Positions 1 through 11,029 of a stretch of 64,000 nt of DNA are shown piece after piece. Origin of the DNA: Phytophthora hibernalis. Its lineage: Eukaryota > Oomycota > Peronosporomycetes > Peronosporales > Peronosporaceae. The stretch's first letter is position 1. Each line of letters starts with the position of its first letter. Under the pieces are notes generated by a model that saw nothing but the letters and a program-made list of their open reading frames with translations, searched no databases and was not told the DNA's origin. The translations under genes and the position numbers were made by a program. The stretch spans positions 1 through 64,000 of the forward strand of contig JAAKBF010000134.1 of NCBI GenBank assembly GCA_012656075.1, given 5' to 3'.

Positions 1-101
1 TAGAACCTGTACTACAATTTACCATTCTACCGCCGTTAGGAACGGCCTTTAGTTAGTTTAGTAACAGGGTCTTCGCTGCTCATATCAGGTCCAGTATGAG
101 A

Positions 102-746
102 TTATTCAGCAGACTCGGACGGGCTTTCACTATCAGACGGTGATCCAGTCTCGCGAGGATCACCATGATAAGACTGGGTTTCCGGTGACGGGGATTGCTC
201 AAGCTGCTGGTAGCGCGTCAAACACTGTCCTTTCTTCTCTCGATCAGCCACAACAGGACAGTGGCCAACTTTACACTTTGCAGACACTTCATCATTGACG
301 CTACCATGGCCGTGTGAGTTGTGGTACACCATCGACAGCCCACATCGGCAATCTGCCTCCAGACTGCACTAAGTTCCTTAAACTTATCATTCTGGCTCTT
401 GGCATGAGGGGCACGCGGTCTTGAAATGACTCGGTCTGCGTAAAGGACTGTCCTGTCGTCCATGATTATTTCTTGCTTTAGTTTTTGGTAATTTTTGACA
501 AGCCATCGCGGGTGAATGATACTTTCAGGGACCAAATTGCTGCAGCCAGTTGCTTTTATGTAAGAGTTGATATGCCGACACGGTAATAGACGCGTCACTC
601 GGAATATGCAGGAACATGTCCAAGCGTCTGGATTTAAAATGTACCGTCCCGTTGATCACCGTCCTTTGCCAGCAACGTACTGCATCATCACGTACGGTGG
701 GATAACTTTGACGACTGGCGACCGAACGCTCAAAACCCAATGTCAC
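102..746 (-). pseudogene. Mutator-like transposase fragment with SWIM-type zinc-finger remnant
   Basis: Two overlapping minus-strand frames carry LLPCRHINSYIKATG (about 560-595). This matches the C-terminal CxH half of a SWIM zinc finger (LPCRH), as in MULE/FAR1-type transposases, followed by the usual basic helical stretch (HPRWLVKNYQKL) and a Ser/Pro/Glu-rich tail. The first half of the finger (CxC) is not clean: only CIFRVTRLLPCRH is in frame. The part upstream of 600 is in another frame. No DDE catalytic core is present. I read it as the 3' end of a decayed Mutator-like element. A FAR1-family cellular gene is possible but less likely given the repeat-rich setting. Confidence 0.4.
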
Positions 747-761
747 ACGAGCACCTCAAAT

Positions 762-905
762 GGCTGAATTTGGAGTCCTTGGTAACGCTGCCAACCGACA
801 ACAAAGACGACCACTGCAACATCGATTTACCGTGTTCTATTGGAGTGGGGTCATCGTTAGCTGCGGCCGCCAGCTCAGAGAGCTCTAATAGGTCTTACAA
901 CAGGA
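762..905 (+). repeat. Coding repeat, copy 1
   Basis: In frame this segment reads LKWLNLESLVTLPTDNKDD, then HCNIDLP and a GSSLAAA stretch. The same protein pattern (LKWLDLESLATLSTNTKSD, HCNIDLP, GPSLAAA) is found on the opposite strand near 6,990-6,860, with a third partial copy near 6,780-6,730. Conservation at protein level, with silent differences, suggests this repeat once came from a coding sequence. I do not recognise the family. Confidence 0.55.
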
Positions 906-1028
906 ACCGTACGTGATGGTGAATGCGTACTGCACCTTGTCGGCACCGAACTATGCAAGTTAGATGAAAATTGCTGGTGCTGAATTATAAGGATATGGTA
1001 CATGAATTGTGGCCCAAGTTGTGATTTG

Positions 1029-1558
1029 TTAGGCTCCAAATACCACATTCTGCGTTCTTGAAGCAGGATCAAGTTGAAGATGACCAACCATTAAACGGCA
1101 CCGCCGGCGGATGAAGCTGTTTCGCATTGCTGAGTCAGCATGCTTTACTACAGAAGCATTGCTCACCAAAATCTCAATTACACCACCTTCCTCGGCCCGT
1201 GGGGAAAGCGAAATTGCTACGTCGTGAGAGCAAAAGTGATGCATGAAGGTATTGCATGCCGTGCAACTTCGATCTTTAGAGCATGCGGTCAGACAAATGG
1301 GCATAACGTGGACTCCATCCACGCTATCAGTTCTAACATCTCTGTCAGATTTGTTTTCTTGATTTTCTCTAGAGTCAAATCATTTTCAGCACAATTTTCG
1401 CTTGCACTATCCCCTCCCTTTGGTTCAGCCGTATCGGGACAAGCAAGAGAAACAATAGCCTTTTCTTCTACCCCTACGTCGTCAGTAGTAACTGTAGCAT
1501 CGAGAAATCCGGGTTCTTCTCTTTGATAAGCTTCCTTTTCCATCAAGGAATTCTCCAT
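1029..1558 (-). pseudogene. Cys-rich ORF, unrecognised (possible transposon zinc finger)
   Basis: Two minus-strand frames overlap at 1,289-1,322. The upstream one is acidic (EKAIVSLACPDTAEPKGGD) and ends IAWMESTLCPFV. The downstream one continues as MPICLTACSKDRSCTACNTF then MHHFCSHDVA. One extra base at the junction would make a single polypeptide of about 175 aa whose end has closely spaced Cys and His residues (CxxxC, CxxC, HHFCSH), resembling a small treble-clef or RING-like finger. Such fingers occur at the C-termini of PiggyBac and other transposases. No catalytic domain is seen and the function is unknown. Confidence 0.3.
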
Positions 1559-1842
1559 CGAACAATCAACGACGGCATTTACGACACCATGTCCATTGTA
1601 GTATTCGACTAGTGACTAGAGCACGCACGCCCAAAATATAATCATCACTCTCAACACCGTCAGGATTCCCACCAGGACGAACATCGCGATGACGGTCATC
1701 CAAATTACCCCTGCCGTGTGGCGGTGTTGATGACCATCCAGTCCGGCGAAGGGCTCGCCATGTCACGCCAAAGTTGTCCGGTCTCCCAGCGCTGCAAACG
1801 CCAAGTTAGTACATGTTCCTATTCAACTACGCGTCACACTCG

Positions 1843-2061
1843 TTACCAGAAGAAGTCGGCTTCCTCGTCGGTCGAGAACGGCGTATGATTTTCTTCATCT
1901 TCGAGGAATCGCCTCATTGCCTCATTACCCACTTGCGTAAACTTCTCCATCTGCTTTATCGGGATGCTCGTGTCCGAAGACAAAAGAGGACTCTGGTTGG
2001 AAGCAGCAACTAGCAAAGGTGCAAATAGCAAAACAAATTGGATCCAAACGCGACCTTTCAA
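1843..2061 (-). pseudogene. RXLR-effector-like secreted peptide fragment, degenerate
   Basis: The frame begins with a strongly hydrophobic leader (WIQFVLLFAPLLVAAS), then a Ser/Thr-rich spacer, then NEAMRRFLEDEEN and a second acidic patch (TDEEAD) before a stop. A cleavable leader followed within about 60 residues by an RFL-type motif and an EER-like acidic run is the layout of oomycete RXLR host-translocated effectors. Two things are wrong: there is no in-frame ATG before the leader (a stop lies upstream), and the last Arg of RXLR is replaced by Glu (RFLE). There is no C-terminal effector (WY) domain; the frame stops about 70 codons in. I treat it as a broken relic; chance resemblance is possible. 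Confidence 0.33.
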
Positions 2062-2880
2062 ATAAGTGGTTTGGATACAGGAAACAGAGTATTCTCGACA
2101 TCATAGGCAAAAGCTAGATTAGGAGAGATAACAGTGTGTCCAAAAATACAAACAACATTTACATTCGCGTTGGTTACCCAACCGGTATATAGAGAACATA
2201 TTTGCTAATAATGTCTGGTGATAACTTGAATGCACATATGGCGATGAGATTGTCGATGAGACCAGGAACCTGGATCGATTCGCAAGCAACAGAAAGCTTG
2301 GACAGGTGTTTCTAGCTCGACACAACCACTGCAGGTACACGTGCTGCGACGCGGTCGTGTTAGGCGCAACTCTACAGGCGCCATGTCGAAGGATTTGGTT
2401 TCTCGGAACGATTGTAGTAGTAAGAACACGCCTCGTAATCATCAGATCGTCGTTTGAAGAATCACGGCCGCCAGAGTAGAAGATCTGCTTGCATGCGCGT
2501 TCTTGAGGTGATTCATGCAGCACGACTGCGTATTCGTGGAAATTCTGCTGAATCCGTAGATTGACAATCGCTGGCCCAGTCGACAGCACCAAGCACGCTC
2601 TGGTAACGATGCAGCTTCGGGAACGAAAACACGTTTCACGATGCAAACAAGTCATGGGCCGGGTGGGCACAGCGTTCGTGAGCAAGATGGACACTACGGG
2701 GATATTGAAAAGCACCGGACGCCTCGCCGAAGGTCCGGCCGCCACCTTGATTTCTCGTGAGCTAGTGCACAGCACCCATACGGTTACGCAGGTCGACATT
2801 GATTGCTGTGTTGCGGGGCGAGCAGTTAGTTTGTGAGTAGGATGGTCACTGCGGCGACTTGGTCACCGTTCGGTAGGTTA
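2062..2880. other. No recognisable gene
   Basis: A 226-codon open frame runs on the minus strand from 2,799 to 2,119 and a 91-codon frame on the plus strand. Both have Cys/Arg/Ser-rich composition without recognisable domains and no initiator context. I see no clear terminal repeats. Probably old repeat DNA. Confidence 0.4.
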
Positions 2881-3127
2881 AAGTGGGCATTGTAATTATC
2901 CGCACACCTTGTCGCAGCCTCTGGCAGCCACCTTGAGGTCTCGGTAGCATCTTGGTGCCATACATATGGTTGTGTAGGTCAATATAGTAGTAATGGATGA
3001 GGGTCGGATATACGCACAGCATAGGTGAGTCGGATGATCACTGCGGCGACTTGATCGCCGTACGGGAAATGCAAAAATGAGCATTGAAAGGATCCGGGTC
3101 AATAAACCACCTTGAAGCCTGGATTTA

Positions 3128-3234
3128 AGGTCCTGGCCAATCAGACGTGTCGGTGACGCTGACTGGCGGAATTTAACGTGGTGGCCAATTGTCGGTGACG
3201 CTGATTGGCAGAATTTAAGGTGGTGGCCAATCAC
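3128..3234. repeat. Short tandem repeat, about 50-bp unit
   Basis: The unit, roughly ggccaatc..gtcggtgacgctgattggc followed by agaatttaaggtggt, occurs twice in tandem and starts a third time. The minus-strand translation shows it as IGHHLKFCQSASPT followed by IGHHVKFRQSASPT. Units contain the inverted pair gccaat/attggc. No function is assigned. Confidence 0.7.
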
Positions 3235-3447
3235 AGCAACTCATTGTGCGCATGACTGTTTTGGATTGGCGGAATCCAATGAAGCGGAAACGTTCATCCT
3301 TCGCGAGGAAAATTGACTAAAAACTACGTCAATATGACAAATCACGGAGGCGGACCCAACATTACGACCGGTGACCAACCATGCTATCACGCGTGAACCG
3401 ACATCCACTCAAAACGCGGTGATGATGCGTTATTAGATGGCAAGATT

Positions 3448-5312
3448 GTGACCGGTGGATCTGAAACGAATAGCCATCAAACAGCACCGATCATACCGAC
3501 TGACGCTGGAACAAAAACATCAACGTCTTGTACATCTCAAACACCTTCACAACGTAAACGAGCCAGTTCAGCACGAAGCAATGTGAATGCCTCGGGAGGT
3601 AAGAAGGCAAAAACAGCGACTCGTAAGAGTTCATAAAAAGAGCAGGGAAGTGGCTTTCAGACAGGAATTGGTTCGAAGAGCTCAAGTATTGGCAGGGAAA
3701 CTGTTCAATGCAAATGTTGCTTTCTCCCTGACAGACGAAGACTGGATGGCCTTGGAAAATTATCGAGAGGTTGGGTCGGCTTTCCTTGTTGGAATTATTA
3801 CCCGGTACGAGATGAACAACGAGAAAAATACTGACGGTAAATAGGTTCCAATTCCCATATTTGAAGTTAGATGGACTAACACCACGTTCCAACAGAACAA
3901 GAAGCATGCTCACCATATTTCGGAAGTTATTGCTTCCAGGGGTATGTCAGTCTACAGAAAAACAGAACAGCATATGGTGAGTCATGGAGCGCGCTTTGAA
4001 ACGTGGCCCCCAATTATCAAACATACCGGCTTTGACTGAGGAGTTTGAAGAAATGACCGACAAGGGCTACAAAGAATTCTCTGCTTATCGAAGCCAGGGC
4101 GAATTTCAGATCCCGCTCTGCTCAGCAGAAGTAGAAGCAATTGAGGTGATGACGTTTTCGACTACATATACTTTGGATAAACCTCCTGGTCTATTTACCC
4201 ACGCAGACGGAACAAGTACGACCAAGAATCCAGTCGCAAGTCGTTTGGGTATTCAGCTACGCCAAGTTTTTTTGCTTTTTTACCACTATCATTTTGGAAA
4301 CATGTAGTGGTTTTCAGCAATGAATATGCTGCTACAATGTCGATATCCTTCACGCAATCCAGTTCTGTGAGATGATGAAATGCCTTCGAATATTGTGGTT
4401 CATGAGTCTTTTCAAGAAAGGAGAGATGCGACATTACTGCCGTGAATATGTGTTTTACTGGGTGCGTGCTCAACTAGTTTGGAAATCATCATGCCCTGGA
4501 AACGTTTTGTGTACATTCGCCAAAACCTAGCATTTCGTTCAGCCGTGAGAGTTGAAGAAATTGGACGCGATCTTGCTGCTAGATAAAGGCCACTGATCAG
4601 CATCCTAAAACGTCGCTGTGCTAGCCATTTAATTGTTGGTCGCAACTTAGCAGTCGACGAAGCCAGCATTGCTTGTCGTTCACGGTATGCAAGACACATC
4701 ATTGTGTTCAATCCTCGAAAACCTACGGGAAAATACCACTTTAAGTTGTATGCCTGCTGTTGCTCAACAACCTGGTTGGTTATTAGCTTCAAGTTGCATT
4801 GTGCGAGCGAGCTTGACGACCGTTTGATGGTGTTCCGCCCACTACAAATATAACCCGACTTGCAGAACTGACAGAAGACTCGAGTGATGTTCGATCGCAT
4901 GTGATTAACGTCACAGCTTCACTAAGGGCTCGCGGCGTGTCGTAAACACAGATAGCGTTTACGCGGCATGCTTGCTTTTTATAAAGTTTGCGATCGATTG
5001 GACTGTACTGTCGATGTACGTATCGACGAATTCAACAAGAGCCGGTGGCCTTCCAAGCCCCAACCTGTGTCAAAAAGTATAACTGCTATGCAAGGTGTGG
5101 ATCTCCATGATCAACTACGAGGAGGCAGGTTCTCGGTTGCAGATGGGCACACATTCAAGAAATGGCACAACAAATTGGCTATGGCAGTGATTGACATTGC
5201 ACGATGCAATGCATATATCGACCACGAACTTGCAGCTGCTAGAAACCCTACCCTTGATGATGATTTGGATGACGATGAATTGAATTCTCCCCAGGTTGGC
5301 GGTCGTGATTGA
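3448..5312 (+). pseudogene. PiggyBac-like transposase, decayed
   Basis: Several plus-strand frames add up to a DDE_Tnp_1_7 (PiggyBac) transposase. Around 3,587-3,960 a Lys/Arg-rich N-terminal part leads into VGSAFLVGIITRYEM and PIFEVRWTNTTFQ, broken by a stop at 3,842. 3,984-4,307 gives EEMTDKGYKEFSAYRSQGEF. 4,605-4,860 gives the catalytic-region signature VDEASIACRSRYARH followed by FNPRKPTGKYHFKLY. 4,968-5,312 gives the C-terminal part MQGVDLHDQLRGG with KKWHNKLAMAVIDIARCNAY. In-frame stops (for example near 4,586 and 4,860) and frame changes break the coding region at several points, so it cannot make a full transposase. Terminal inverted repeats and TTAA target sites were not located. Confidence 0.8.
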
Positions 5313-6732
5313 CACCGAGCATTCGTGCTTTCCTTAGCGCGAGGACTATTAGATGACAGATGAATGCAATGGTTATATAGCAATAACGGTATCGTATTTA
5401 CGAGCGACGAGGTAACAGCATCACCACCTCCGCAGGCTGCAACAGCCACAAGCCCCAATAAGGACGCGAGGGATTGTGCAAGTAGCCCGTTATCCTGAGT
5501 TGCAAAGGAAGCGTGGATAGTTCTAAAAGGACGAAGTCGGTCGATGCGTGAATGCACAATTTTGTGGGTTTGAATGTCGAGAAGCCACTCAGAAGACAGA
5601 CTATGTGAAACCCATCATGTATCCTTTACAGACGCACGTATCCGGTTGACGCGAATAAACCGCATATGTGCCAACAACAAAAATGAACATGATGGCAGAA
5701 ATTTCATTCATACTACTTTCCTCAAAACGTCTACAGCCCGGACGGAAACATGAAGCGGAGCTCTCTAATCTATCTAACACAATCGGAATATATCAAGAAT
5801 AGGAAGGCGCGGAAGCAGGGTTCGACTCGAGCGCTATAAGATCAGGAAAATACTGAAATCAACTTGTCGCGATAAGTTCAATCCCCAACAATCCAAGCAT
5901 CACTTCGCAGCTAGATTGAAGCTTATAGTTTCGTATACTGCAATGCACGCCACCACTTACCAGTTGATAAACTCCACACGGCATCCGACTAAAGTATGAG
6001 GCGGTTAGCCAGCGATACATATGTACCATCACCATGTACATGTTCAAAAGAAACTCGAGAGACCTTCGCTAGTCTGGTCAGGAGACATCCGTATAGATGA
6101 AGCCAGGGAACAAACGATTTGATGAGAACATCACCTTCGCGGTAGCTGATGGTGGTTGCGATGGCTGCACAGGCCACATAGCTTCTAGCTCTGGAACGAC
6201 ATGGACAGCAAGCACGATGAGCGCACGAAGGAGTCACACACATTGCATATGTGCTTCTTCTTTCATTGAGCCGAAGAAAGATCCCTGGTACGTCTAGCAC
6301 TTGCATTCGCGAGACGTCTTAGTTAGCGCAGCAATGGCGGCGCCACTCTTTGTGGTTGCGAAGCGTCCGACAAAGCTGTACACGTCGTGCAAAAGAAGGG
6401 CTCAACGGATCAGATGTTGAGCCATTGCTGCATCTCGATGATCCCGCGGTGTGTCAAGGCTAGCATGAACAGACCGGCGTGTATGACAACGTGTGTATCC
6501 GCCTCAGTCTGCTGTTAGCGCTGTGCGCCACAGCGTCGCGCTCGCTGATCTGACCCTCACCAAGTCGGCGGCCTCGCTGCCCATCGCGCTGTAGATCGTG
6601 CCGAGCATTGTACAGGTAGCGCGAACGCCACTTGAGACCACAAAGTCACCACCGTGTACGCACCAAGGTGGTTGGTCCTCTCAGAGCTCCACGAAATAGC
6701 GAACCGTGACTGGAAATGGTCCCACTACAAAA
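5313..6732. other. No recognisable gene
   Basis: Only short overlapping frames on both strands, none with a recognisable domain. A 66-codon plus-strand frame at 6,097 (RFDENITFAVADGGCDG) has no clear homology. I see no LTR or terminal repeat. Confidence 0.4.
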
Positions 6733-6990
6733 TCACACGGCAAATCGGTGTTGCAATGGCCGGATTTGATGTCGGTTGACATCGTTGCCAGGGTATTCCG
6801 TTGAGGTACTCGCCGAACAGTACGCAGGGCACCACCACGTACAGGGCCCATGATCAGTCCGGTTAGAGCTCCTTGAGTTGGTTGCCGCTGCTAGTGATGG
6901 CCCCGCTACAATAGCGCGCGGTAAATCAATGTTGCAGTGATCAGATTTGGTGTTAGTTGACAGAGTTGCCAAGGACTCCAAATCCAGCCA
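6733..6990 (-). repeat. Coding repeat, copies 2 and 3 (tandem, inverted relative to 762-905)
   Basis: Reading on the minus strand, 6,990-6,860 encodes LKWLDLESLATLSTNTKSD, HCNIDLPRAIVAGPSLAAA and a Ser/Asn-rich tail. A second, frame-shifted copy follows at about 6,800-6,730 (VNRHQIRPLQHRFAV, where the DNA again reads catcaaatccggccattgca). The pair is inverted with respect to the copy at 762-905. The family is unrecognised. Confidence 0.55.
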
Positions 6991-7675
6991 TTTGAGGTAC
7001 TCGTAGACCGGTAAGCATACACCACTGCGTAGGCCGCTCTGTTGTTAACCGCGGGGCTGGGCCACGAGTGTGCGCGACCGCTGCCATCTTCATGCCTGCG
7101 TATATGGCCGAAGAGCTGAGCATCAAGATGGCCATGTAAGGCCCCGTATTGCTCCTACATACGAATATTTTTCGCCACTCGTGCGCGGGGTTCCACCGTC
7201 TTCTTCCTCTGTCGCTCTGCGAGTCGCTATCGTGTTGCTCTTTGCGCTGCTCTGCAGGACGGACGTCATCCTGCAGCGCAGAAGAAGGTCGTGAGCTATG
7301 TGGCCGTTGACCGCCAAAGTCTGCTTCTACGCGTCGCTCTTGCAAACCCTGACGCTCGTCCTGCAGACCAGATCGGCGGTCTTGCTACCGTGCTACATCA
7401 ACCTCATGAACGGCTCGCTCTGGCATCTCAGAGCGCAGCATCTTGAAAATGAACTTTTGGTCAGTCACGGGACGGGGCCCACGGCAATAATCATGGTTTG
7501 ATTCGACGTGTTGCGCACGGTACTTCTGTTTTGGCAATTTTCTAGACTAAGTTTGAAGGAATGGGCTCTGATAGACGTTTATCAGCCAATTAGATTGGCT
7601 GGTACTAAACCGTACGTCATGTATTTTTGAACTAAAATTATTGCAGTACTTTATATAATATGAATGGCTTAAGCG
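6991..7675. other. No recognisable gene
   Basis: A minus-strand frame (7,345-6,953) reads into the coding repeat from upstream and contains an Arg/Ser/Asp-rich stretch (QDDVRPAEQRKEQHDSDSQS). It may be the upstream part of the same decayed repeat gene. Nothing else is identifiable. Confidence 0.35.
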
Positions 7676-7701
7676 ATTTCACCTCATATATGAGGTGAAA
7701 T
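7676..7701. repeat. 26-bp perfect palindrome
   Basis: Eleven bases atttcacctca, a tata centre and the exact complement tgaggtgaaat form a perfect 26-bp palindrome in AT-rich DNA. Flanking sequence has loosely related segments (cgtcatgtattttt and catacatgatgtactttt), so it could be the centre of a small foldback or MITE-like element. Confidence 0.7.
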
Positions 7702-8347
7702 AACTAATAAACTAAAATCATACATGATGTACTTTTAGCGTGTTTGACTTGATTAAAGTAAAGAACGCTATTAATTGGGATGTATGGGGGAAACGAAAGG
7801 GTTAATTGTTGGGTGGCCATCCTGAAGGTTACCCAGACTTCAAAATTTGTCAGGATATTGCGGTGGTCCCAAAGTTGCCGCGGGGTTTGGCTTTGGTGCC
7901 CTCTTACCCTCGTACCACCGGCACCCTCTGATTCCCACTTAGAGAGCACTTGCTCTTTCGGGCTAACTTAGCTTGTTTTCGCGACCAGTGTAGTGACTGT
8001 TGTTTCAATTCCTTTACCCCCAGTGACCAAGGTTGTATAAAACAACATGAATCATGTTTTAAGTACAACATGTTTGAATAGGGATTGGCTCTAAAAACAG
8101 TCAAAAAATAGTGAAACCAAGTATAAGCACATCCCTCATAAAACGTCCGTTGCACAGGGCTAGGTTCGAATTGCAAATAGATAGGTCAAAACAGATCACA
8201 ATGATACAGCCCCGTTATGTACTCAGAATCCAGTGGATCGGCGGTTTGAGACCGCCAGTTGAGATTTTGACGAGCAAGTTGACAGGAATGGTGGCGCGAC
8301 GCGAAACGCGCCAAGAGAAGACTGCGTTCGCCAAACAAATTTATTAA
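7702..8347. other. Probable repeat-derived stretch, no clear gene
   Basis: A minus-strand frame, about 80 codons (7,949-7,704), reads SKWESEGAGGTRVRGHQSQT then LTNFEVWVTFRMATQQ. It looks like a piece of a longer coding sequence but I do not recognise it. Nothing else is supported. Confidence 0.3.
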
Positions 8348-9620
8348 GTGCACAAAGACGACCGAGTGCGTTTGATAAAAGAGCACCTGCAGTATTCGAG
8401 CAGCATCCGCGCAACAGACGCAGACTTTTCATCCGCGAGGGCTGCTGATCACCGGCCAGCTCTCGTCAATCTCCCCATCCTATGGGGAAATATGCTGCTT
8501 ATTTGCGGTGCAACAAAGGAAGTACTGGCGCTACAGCGGCGTGCTGTTGCGCACAAGACATTGGCTGGTTCCGGCAAGAAGAAGCTGCAGCAAAGGAGGA
8601 ACGAAGAGGAGGACGATGATGACTGGGAGCCAGTACGTACAACATGTTTGCATACAACGTATTACTGGTCTGAGGGGGCACACAAAACTAAGTTGTTTTC
8701 TGTGTTGCTCTGTAGCTCGGGGGCGATGGCGGCGAGGATGATGAAGCGGAGGGGGAAGAAACCACTTCCACCCCGTAAGTCGAAGGCGATGGGCAAGTCG
8801 AAGTCGAAGGCGGTGGGCAAGTCGAAGTCGAAATAGGTGGGCAAGCCCAAGGCTGCTGCTAAGGCTACGTCAGCGGACAAGACTACGACTGAAAAAGCCG
8901 CGAAAGAAGTCCAGTCGAACGCTAGCGAAGGAGGCGAGGGCGGCTGCGGTAGCCGCCAAACGAAGTGCTGTTGCAAAGGCGCGTCAGGACACGGCCAGTG
9001 ATCCACAAAAAGAAAAGAGGGTAGCGAGGCTAAGAAGGCGGCACGACAACGTTTGGCAGAAGCACGGAAGAACAAGAAGCGAAAAACCGATATCGACGAG
9101 GGCAAGACGCGAGCAAAGAAGCGTCGTACGAGCTCTCATGTTGGCATCAACGTCGTCGGGTACGTACAAGATGTGGGTGTACAACGTGTTCCTGGACCGT
9201 GGTGGCCCACTGAACTTGACTTTTGTTTTGAACCGTAGTGCGATCACGGGCAGATTGTCGATTGTCGAGATGGAGCGCACTGACACTAGCAGTCGAGTTA
9301 CTTCTACGCAGAGGTAAGTGCAAAGCGGAAGCGGCGCCAGCGGTCGCGCACGCGCGATACTGACGAGGACGCAGACACTGACGCTGAAAACACTGAGTCA
9401 GAGAAGACTGCTCAAGCTCGTACGATTTAGAGAAGCCGCAGAGGAGAGTTCTGACGAGCAGGACACTGCGGAGGACGTCGCTACAGAGGCGATCGCTGCA
9501 GATGAGGAAGCAGTGGAGGACGATGCTGCGGAGGAGGACGCTGCGGAGGAGGACACGGCGGCAGAGGAAGCGTCGGTGGAGGACGCGGCGGTGGAGCGCT
9601 CTGCGGGCGATGAAGAGTGA
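8348..9620 (+). pseudogene. Lys-rich / acidic low-complexity multi-exon gene, apparently broken
   Basis: The segment reads as a highly charged protein. An acidic stretch (QQRRNEEEDDDDWEP) ends at a good donor (gtacgt, 8,634) with an acceptor about 80 nt later (ctgtag). Then come a GKSKSKAVGKSKSK repeat near 8,790-8,836, an Ala/Lys-rich part (KKAARQRLAEARKNKKRKTD) and a second similar gtacgtac donor near 9,161 with a ..gaaccgtag acceptor. A Glu/Asp/Ala tail (AAEEDAAEEDTAAEEASVED) ends at 9,620. Between 8,836 and 9,053 the frame changes at least twice and stops intervene, so a continuous protein cannot be read. Composition suggests a chromatin-associated or nucleolar protein, but no domain is visible. 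Missing bases in the assembly could explain some of the breaks. Confidence 0.4.
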
Positions 9621-9888
9621 GGCTGTTGCGGATGGGTCTTCTTGCTCCAGCTTCAGGATGGCAACATTTGATGCGTCCAATTTTTCTAACAGAAATCAAT
9701 GCCTTTGGCTCAATTATTCATCATATTCTAGTACATTTAGACAAACTAGCTTGCGAACCAATTCAAAGAAGAGTGTGTGTATTTTCTGTTGAAAAAAAGG
9801 ACACCTGCTAGGAAGCATGGATGCTTATTTTATGTCTATCACGTTGTAGGATACAACGTTGCCTGCTGTATATGCCAGCATGCCAGAG

Positions 9889-10251
9889 CTATGCTCCAAC
9901 TTGAATGTCGCATTTTTCAGAAAACGTACTCGCACTTAAATGGGACTTTACAAATACCAAGTATAGCTCGGCATTAACATGTTGTTTCCTACATGTTTGG
10001 ATTTTTGGAAAAGGGGGCAAATCGGCCTGTTGGCTGAGGTGGGTATCGGGGATTGTCCATGGGAATCCATGAATCTGTGTGTTCGCCTGGAACACGATTC
10101 CTCCGTACTGGTTCTTCAACTTCTTGACATCGTTTTCACCGTTCTGGGTTTCAATCACTTCCCAGTCCACATCATTTAAATAGTAATGGTCACCCTTCTG
10201 TTCAGTGATGTTCCAATGAGCCGTGGGCCGTTTTCCGCTGCAACTTGCCAA
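9889..10251 (-). CDS. Hypothetical ORF, unrecognised
   Basis: A 120-codon frame starting at an ATG (MASCSGKRPTAHWNITEQKG) followed by HYYLNDVDWEVIETQNGEND, VKKLKNQYGGIVFQANTQ, FPWTIPDTHL and LPPFPKIQTCRKQH. The composition looks like genuine globular coding sequence, but I recognise no family. In this repeat-rich neighbourhood it may be a transposon fragment. No signal peptide or membrane segment. Confidence 0.35.
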   Translation of the reverse strand: MASCSGKRPTAHWNITEQKGDHYYLNDVDWEVIETQNGENDVKKLKNQYGGIVFQANTQIHGFPWTIPDTHLSQQADLPPFPKIQTCRKQHVNAELYLVFVKSHLSASTFSEKCDIQVGA

Positions 10252-10350
10252 TCATACTGTTTACTGAGCGTCGGTGGATGTCTCAGTCGTAGTGATGGTG
10301 GTCGGCCCAATTGCTACCTATTTGCAACCTTGGCGAGCTGAGGAGTATCG

Positions 10351-10899
10351 CTATGAGCCACCTCTCCAGCTTCGCGACTGTATGCCCATTCTGGTAACCT
10401 GCTGCGACTGGTACCTATACTGAATATAATGCGGATCCACTCCTTTTGGTATCAAGACTCGCACAGGATGTGACAGCAATTTTGTTGTACTTGGAACGAA
10501 GCAGCGTTGTTGCGTTGCTGTCTGGGATCCAAGGATTGTCCGCCCAGGTGTAGGACCCAAAAATGTATTGTGTTCCGTAGGCACATGATCAATCGGCTGT
10601 ATCGCGTCCAAAATTTACCTTGACCCAGAGCGTTTCCTGTGATACCGGTTGATACGCCGCACTTCGGGGCTTGTGCCGCCAGTCGTGGTAAAATTTCGTC
10701 GCATGCTCTCGCCTTCTCTGCTGCACTTCTAGAGACGGTGCCAGCACCGATCCTAATTCAGTTTGTAGTGCTCTTCGCCGGGTCGACCATGTGCTTGAGC
10801 ACCTTCGGTTCGAGACTGCTCGCGGAGTTATTCCGGGCGCATTGCCGTGTATTCCCATCCAAGAACGCCATGCATCCTGATACACGTGCCACTGCATAG
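10351..10899 (-). pseudogene. Unrecognised, possibly retroelement-derived coding fragment
   Basis: Two overlapping minus-strand frames. The upstream one (10,899-10,589) is Arg-rich and includes VQQRRREHATKFYHDWRHKP then SQETLWVKVNFG, faintly like the basic region and LVWV-type motif at the C-terminal end of retroelement integrases. The second (10,611-10,351) has no recognisable motif. Assignment is weak. Confidence 0.2.
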
Positions 10900-11029
10900 C
10901 CGACTCTCGTATTTAGGCCGAGCTTTGATGAAAAGACGCAACCATGAGAATGTAGATCTCGCCATGTTGATTCAGCAGTCGCAGCTGTACTTCATCGCAC
11001 TGATGTCCATGGTTAAAGCTTCGCCCTGA

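Noticed and set aside
2119..2799. 226-codon minus-strand ORF
   Set aside because: Composition is Cys/Arg/Ser-biased without domain signatures; the opposite strand also stays open, suggesting chance.
4195..4900. Minus-strand ORFs of 92 and 162 codons in the PiggyBac region
   Set aside because: They are antisense to the transposase signature DEASIACRSRYARH on the plus strand, which is clearly the coding strand.
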